Of a stretch of 64,000 nucleotides of DNA, positions 58,491 through 64,000 are shown piece after piece (the first letter of the stretch is position 1; every line of letters starts with the position of its first letter). This DNA is from Polytrichum commune (Eukaryota; Streptophyta; Polytrichopsida; Polytrichales; Polytrichaceae), in contig OX485803.1 of the NCBI GenBank assembly GCA_950295325.1, positions 13,580,001-13,644,000 on the forward strand, in the 5' to 3' direction. The translations under genes were made by a program, and so were the position numbers. The notes under the pieces are model-generated. The model did not search any database, was not told where the DNA came from, and saw only the letters and a list, made by a program, of their open reading frames with translations.

Positions 58491-58689
58491 ATTTATGGAA
58501 CTTGATGCCAACCAATACATAGGGAGTGGAGTCTTAATTTTGTAGTCACTCTGACCCCACTTCCATATATCCAACGTGTGCATGAAAGGCAAAGTTCCAC
58601 ACGCAAGACATGCTTGTTTGAATGTGATAAACTATAATTAGCACATTGTCTAACGCCCAAGTAGACACACAAAAACGTGATTCCAACCA

Positions 58690-59215
58690 CATGATTTCAA
58701 AGCATCTTGGGTGTAAAGATTTGTAGCTAATTATAAGTTTCAACTTGTGAGTGTATGTCGTGTTTACAACAAGAGCAAGAGTGAGACGGTCCTTTTGAAT
58801 GTTCCATCAATGAACTTTTCCTTGTGCTAGTGTCTAGTTTGGTTTGGCACGATAAAAGAAACTAGTCTCATCCATGTTGTAAACATCTTCCAATGCTTTA
58901 AACAATGTGGAGGAGCTTACCATATTGTGTGCAAGTTGTTTTGTGTGCAGACGTGACCATCAACACCAAAATTGTTGAACTTATAACCGAAATGAAAAGC
59001 ATCCACCACTCAAGACTACTAACACCTCTGGAGCCAATAAATTGGAGAGTGGCATGGGCAAATCTAGGAGTATAAGTCGGCAAGAAATGTAAATTCCAAT
59101 CTAAGGAGATGTGAGATTCAGGTATGAAGACACATTTCAAATCAAGAAGAGTTATCAACAACTTCATATTCAAGTTTGTAGAATATGAATCCAACAATCC
59201 CTAAACCCTTTAACC
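58690..59215 (-). pseudogene. pogo/Tigger transposase fragment, second copy
   Basis: Collinear with the minus-strand pogo relic at 22.5-23.1 kb: both give PTYTPRFAHATLQF in one frame (59197-58898 here), then an MDETSLF codon string near 58865, then YKSLHPRCF (58743-58546 frame). Similarity stops abruptly just after PRCF, so the catalytic centre and 3' half are missing. No TIR found nearby. Not functional. Confidence 0.65.
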
Positions 59216-59535
59216 TCCACGCCTCTCATCCATCCAACACTAAAACTTGGCCCCTATAAGTTTGTTGCCGATTCATCTCAAATGATCTTGAGTAACCTAT
59301 TTCAGGACCTTTGAAGCTAATTCCAATGCGAAATCAACTTGAAGAAATAACCTTTAGGCTGCATATTATTTTGTGGCTTTTATATTAGATGAACATGAGG
59401 TACATTCATATGCGATAATTTCCTCTCTCCAACCTAAAAGGGGGCAAGTTTTGACTATCATCCTCTCAAAGTATGTGTAGTGAGGACCAAACCCCATCCC
59501 AAGCCATGAAACTCAACCGCATATTCACCTCACTA

Positions 59536-59768
59536 CACTGAATATCACTTTTCTTTTAATGTCACTTACTATTTGAAGCTTCACAATGCTATATCTTTGT
59601 TCAGTCAAGTAAAAATGCAATCTTCTACCAAATACATACGTGAATGTTCTATAGTGTCCAAACAACCAATTTGACCTTTGTTGGAAGAAGAAAAATGAGA
59701 TGTATAGTGAATAGTTATAGCATTGCGTAATGCCAAATAGAAAGTGACTCCTAAATACATTATTTAGT
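59536..59768 (-). mobile_element. MITE family A, reverse-orientation copy
   Basis: Left TIR AATGTCACTTACTATTTGAA and right TIR GCCAAATAGAAAGTGACTCC then TAAATACATTATTTAGTGT. Interior CCAAACAACCAATTTGACCT is identical to the copy at 12948-13167, same orientation. Confidence 0.7.
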
Positions 59769-60086
59769 GTTGACTCGCTCATAGCGGAGCCGCATCTCAC
59801 CTCGACTACTTGCAACTGGAACCCCACCAATTAAAATACACACGAACAAGTTGCTGGCCTTTGCATTGCCAACCACACAACCATGAAGCGGTGGTCGTGC
59901 CTTGACCATTCCGTTGAACTGTGGAGTTTTCCCAGTCTGACCACCTCCTAGTAAAGAAGCTTTATCAATTGCAATTGCATAGCATATACTACCCATTCCC
60001 AACATAGATTTTAAAGAGGGTGTTGTCGAATGGCAATAAAAACGCCGAAGTTTATTGGTTATTTAGGGTCTAAGCCTTGCCAAGTG

Positions 60087-60812
60087 CCCCAGGCTAGATC
60101 ACATCTTCATTCGGTTGGGGCCCGTCCCTCCTTCACTATCCGGTCTGCATGTCTGCACCTGTGTGGGAACTCTTCCCCGTTGGGAACCAATGTGACAATA
60201 CCACTCTAAACTCCGTAGTATCACACCTGTGGCAACCAAAGTGTACGTGATGTTACAGAGTTTCGTAGTGTTAACATGGATGCGTGATACTGTAGAATTA
60301 GTGTAGCATGTGACATTATGAAATAACAGAGAGTGCATCGTTTTTATAGTGTCCACTCCACTTGGCCTTCCCAGGCGATGTGGCATAAGAAGAAGAAGGT
60401 GACACTCCACATATTGATACGTGGCGTAATGTGAGGGTGGGTTGACTTCTTTGGTGGTTTGCATTAATGACAAAAATTCGTGATATAAGGGAGAGAAATG
60501 TGACAATAAGGAGTGGGATTTGAACTACAAACATCCGTTCCCTAAGGTTCGGGATATTAGAGAGTGAGTGACATTCTGGGGGTCGATATTACGGAGTTTA
60601 GGGTGTACATGGTCACTTAAGCCATTAAGTGCCTTTGGCATGCAAAGGAACTCCATCAATTCACTTGGGGATAATGAAAGTGATGTCAACTTGAATATTT
60701 GTAATTTTGACCGGGTAGTATCACATTAGTTCCCAATGAGGAAGAGTTCCCACGCAGGTGCGAGCAAGAAGATCGGGCAGTGAAGGAGGCGTATGAGCAT
60801 ATAGTCTAGTCT
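60087..60812. mobile_element. Foldback family C copy split by a nested insertion
   Basis: The outer parts match the element at 25260-25601: CTAGATCACATCTTCATTCG and GGGAACTCTTCCCCGTTGGG at the left; GAGGAAGAGTTCCCACGCAG and GGCAGTGAAGGAGGCG at the right. Between GACAATAC and GGTCACTTAAGCC, contiguous in the other copy, lies an extra segment of about 400 bases (60202-60605). The right end fades near 60812 and no outer target duplication is seen. Confidence 0.75.
60202..60605. mobile_element. 404-bp nested element, CACTA-like ends
   Basis: Ends CACTCTAAACTCCGTAGTAT and, read back from the right, CACCCTAAACTCCGTAATAT form a 20-base TIR with two mismatches. TAC stands outside both ends (60199-60201 and 60606-60608), a possible 3-bp target duplication. 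A TIR beginning CACT with a 3-bp duplication fits CACTA/EnSpm, although the fifth base is not A. GTAGTATCAC-like words recur inside, as in CACTA subterminal repeats. The minus-strand frame at 60099-60506 spans the junction and is artificial. Confidence 0.65.
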
Positions 60813-63307
60813 CATTGTAACACGTTATTTTGGAGTTTGTTATTGATTTCAAGCATGTTGCTATTTCCTACTCAAATGTAACCGTTTGTATAAGACCACT
60901 TTTGGGTAGAAAGCCCACATATGTTTGCGTATGTGGGCCTTATGTGGTCACTTTTCTTAATTGGATTCCTATGTATGAGTGGTATATGGCAAGTACATGG
61001 CATATAAATGACAATTAAGAGTGAACACAAAATGACATATGTTTGATGAGATTAGACTATGTGCTAAAAAAAGACATTATTCTAGGTTCCATAGTGAACA
61101 TAATTGGGAGGGCCTATTGCTCAAAGAGAAATACAATCTTCGCTCTAATTTCCTATAATACTTTTATCTCATCTATAATCCTAAAACTTGAAACCAAGCT
61201 CTGCATGATTTGCAATTATTATTTGGACGAGACAAACCCCATTTCCATCCAATTGTAAAAATGAGTGTGGGACTAGAAGTGCCCACCACATGGCTACATA
61301 CCTTGCACATTTGAGGTTTGTGGGTCTTATGTGGTCACTTGTCTTAATTGCACATGTATATGAAAGTGGTATATGGCGAGGTGTAGTTTAGGTTTTTGCT
61401 ATCACTTGACTCAAATAAAAAATAACAAATAACAAAAGAAGATTGGTATAGTATCTATAATAGTTAATTATCACACTAGGATAGGAAAACTATAACAATC
61501 TACAATACTCTACTCCCGTTTCCCTTTCAACAAGGTTAATTATGCACTCCATCATGTAAGGAAGGTTCGTTTGTGCTTCTTATAGTTGTGTGTGATTCCA
61601 TCCTATATGTGGGCTCTTACATGTTCTGTTTGCATGCTTCTACGTCAATTTTGAAGCTCAATATCTTCTGGCAATAGTCTTGTAACTTGGCAATGGTATT
61701 TTCCTTTTTAGGAGGCAATAGTCTACTCAAGACTTTTGTCATGAGTATTTGCATTAGTCCATTTATTGATTACTGCATTTTTAATCACAACTCAACATAA
61801 CATTTCATTGATCAAACATCAAAAATTCACTTCCAACAAAATTTCCATGAAAAAACCAAGGCCAACACCTACAATGTAAGAAATTTGCCACAATGCTTCC
61901 ATATAGGTACACTAACAAGGCATTAATCAATTGGAATGACATATGTAGGCTATGGCCATGCTATCCAATCAACCGTAGAAATAAGCACATTGTAGACATC
62001 ATGGGACAACAAGTAATCATGCTTCCAACGACCTAATTTAGCCTAACAACCTTCCAAACATTTGCGTCACTCTCTCAATTGCCCTCACATGCCTATAGCC
62101 TAACACTCACATCTCCCTTTTATATTCCTTATTATATTCAACTTGATCGTGCCTCTCTCAACCATTCACTCTCAAAAACTCAAAGCATTAGGTTGATGCA
62201 CTTTCATATTTATTTATTTAAAAAAAAAACTAGACTTGTCTCTCTTAGATTCCTCTCGTCCTCACTTCAAGCTACATACGTTCATAGTATGCAAGGATCC
62301 TCCATACCACTTCATTTGCAATTGCACTACTCGTATGCTCTTCTCTTGTTTCCAATCCTAAGGTGCTCAAACCTCGTAGTATCCCTCTTCAATATTCTTT
62401 ACTCTCACACACTAGATGATATGCACAACAATTCATCCCTTTTTCCTTAAGCTCATGTGTTCTACGTGACACTTACACAAACTTACACAATGATCTTGAT
62501 AAAACTTTCAAAATTGGATTGGCTACAGTCAAAATGAGCAGTATCTTCTCCTCTCACATGAGATCCATATTATATGGCAATATTCCACATGACAATCCTC
62601 TCACATGCAATGTTTAATCGTCTATGACTAACTTGCTCACTATACCTATTTTCTAATTACTGGGGATGGAGCAGCTAATATGCTAACCCATGGCTATAGC
62701 CTTTGTTGTTGGTTCAACAACTTCTAAATCAAAATTATGGACTATGCCTCTTGTGCTCTTGAATTATCTTGAATTATCCTGTACTCTTTGAGCTTTCTAA
62801 GCTAGCTATTGCCAATTGCCACGCCTTTTTGCCACGTTTTAACTAGTGTGTGGTTGGTTTAACAATCCCTTATGGGAACTCAAACACAGTTTGACGAATT
62901 CAAAGCATGCCCAAGCATCAAGAATGTAAAAATAGTATGTTCTTGATGAACTAAATAGGAACCTACAACATCACACTCAATGGTATTTACCTGTTTTATG
63001 GATATGCCTCATGGTATGTTTACACTAGTGACCGGTGATCATGATTGTCATTTTCTAACTGTTCACATCGGTTGAGGAACGAGTGGCAACTTCACTTCAT
63101 TTTACACTAGGTCACAAAAATAAGAGTGACCATGCCGAAAAATGGATGATAAAACAACATGGAAATGACATAGAACCCTATATGTCCAGCAATGGATAAT
63201 GTTTGGTGTTCACGTACTTTATATTGAGTTTTCCCCATCCTACAAGGTAAATGTCTATTGATCCAACACTAGGTAAACCTAGTAGGTCAAGATGTAGGAC
63301 TTCAATA
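60813..63307. other. No gene recognised; weak local duplication
   Basis: TTATGTGGTCACTTTTCTTA near 60940 and TTATGTGGTCACTTGTCTTA near 61328, each followed by AGTGGTATATGGC, mark a duplicated block about 380 bases apart. Repeat J copy 2 lies at 61047-61130. The 123-residue frame at 62079-62450 has no recognised domain. Confidence 0.45.
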
Positions 63308-63315
63308 CCCTCAAC

Positions 63316-63975
63316 CAGAGTTCGGGAAGTTTTTGAAGCCTTAGTGGCTAATTGCCGGTAGTTGCTACGAAGGGTCGGATTTTTTCCAATTTACATCGGC
63401 AAGAGCCGGTCTTTTGTAAAATCAATCGGCCAATTGCCTATATTTTCATATTTTCATTGGCCAATATCCGCTTAAATGGGATTCATATCGGCACTAATTG
63501 TTTAAAAAATGTATGAAAAGTTATTAGAAATCATTTCTTAGTACAAAATCTTGAATAAGTGAAAAGAAAGGCATGTTCAAAACTTTAAATTTGAAGAGTT
63601 AATATCCTTGGCATAAATTGAACCTAGCAATGCCTTCACCACTTGAAGGCCAAGGGTCCCCCAATTCTTCATAGAAGCAAATAGATTTGGTCATGGAAAG
63701 GTTGCATAATTCAAAAAGTTTAAGGTTTAGGTTACTTCCTCAAGTGCATCATCAGATGCCCTAGACAAATAGCGCTATGGATGCTTCCGATTGAAATCCA
63801 GTAACTCACAAGAAGAATCGACTACATTTCCGGGACATTTTCTGGTCCATCGACTAATTGCCAGAGGATTGAAATTACAGACGGATTGCCATCCGATGGT
63901 TGGAAATTTGGACCGGCCATGAGGGGAAATCCATCGGCTGATAATGAACTAGCCGTCGGTTTTCCCCGAACATAG
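63316..63975 (-). mobile_element. 660-bp non-autonomous hAT-like element, copy 2
   Basis: Reverse-orientation copy of 7282-7941, same length, with few differences. The 8-bp sequence CCCTCAAC stands directly at both ends (63308-63315 and 63976-63983), a perfect target duplication of the length made by hAT transposases. Ends CAGAGTTCGGGAAG and CTATGTTCGGGGAA form the TIR. No coding capacity; it would have been moved by a transposase encoded elsewhere. Confidence 0.85.
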
Positions 63976-64000
63976 CCCTCAACATCTAGAGGTTAAAATG

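Noticed and set aside
60099-60506. 135-codon minus-strand frame
   Set aside because: It crosses the junction between the foldback element and the nested insertion.

Overview
This window looks like transposon-rich intergenic DNA from a plant nuclear genome. The plant assignment rests on a short internal run of the plant telomere repeat (CCCTAAA) near 48.86 kb and on relics of plant-type pogo/Tigger, Mutator (SWIM-type MULE) and Ty3/gypsy elements. From memory, the pogo and MULE proteins resemble families common in seed-free land plants and streptophyte algae; that narrower placement is inference. I found no intact host gene, no rRNA, no complete tRNA, no operon-like layout and no CRISPR array. 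Almost every open reading frame is short, and the recognisable ones are broken transposon proteins.

Layout. 0-13 kb: several small inverted-repeat elements (a 147-bp foldback, a triplicated MITE at 1.57-2.37 kb, scattered relatives), long G/C homopolymers, a 660-bp hAT-like element at 7.28-7.94 kb and two weak unidentified coding relics. 13-21 kb: a small MITE, a possible hAT transposase tail, an unidentified broken reading frame (14.2-15.1 kb), a G-rich stretch (15.2-16.7 kb) that changes to a C-rich stretch (17.3-19.1 kb), and a TA-flanked MITE. 21-31 kb: a broken pogo transposase (22.2-23.4 kb), a 342-bp foldback with a 12-bp target duplication and scattered repeat copies. 31-39.7 kb: a decayed SWIM-type MULE transposase (about 32.25-34.3 kb), a five-unit minisatellite (35.7-36.1 kb), a TA-flanked MITE, and an internally deleted pogo element with both ends and a transposase C-terminus.

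39.8-45.1 kb holds the largest unit: a minus-strand Ty3/gypsy retrotransposon with two diverged LTRs, a primer-binding-site relic, a polypurine tract, and gag, protease, reverse transcriptase, RNase H and integrase remnants in gypsy order. 45-51 kb: a 69-nt stem-loop, a three-unit tandem array with GGTTAGTT sub-repeats, copies of a dispersed repeat and two Harbinger-like MITEs. 51-64 kb is mostly featureless AT-rich DNA with a second small MITE, a third pogo fragment, a foldback interrupted by a nested element, and the second hAT-like copy, opposite in orientation to the first.

The features do not work together as a pathway; the window is a layered record of transposition and decay. I see no evidence of a new functional system. 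The most informative items are the two closely similar 660-bp hAT-like elements, the nested insertion at 60.1-60.8 kb, the near-perfect foldbacks at 1.14 and 45.6 kb, and the many poly-C/poly-G runs.
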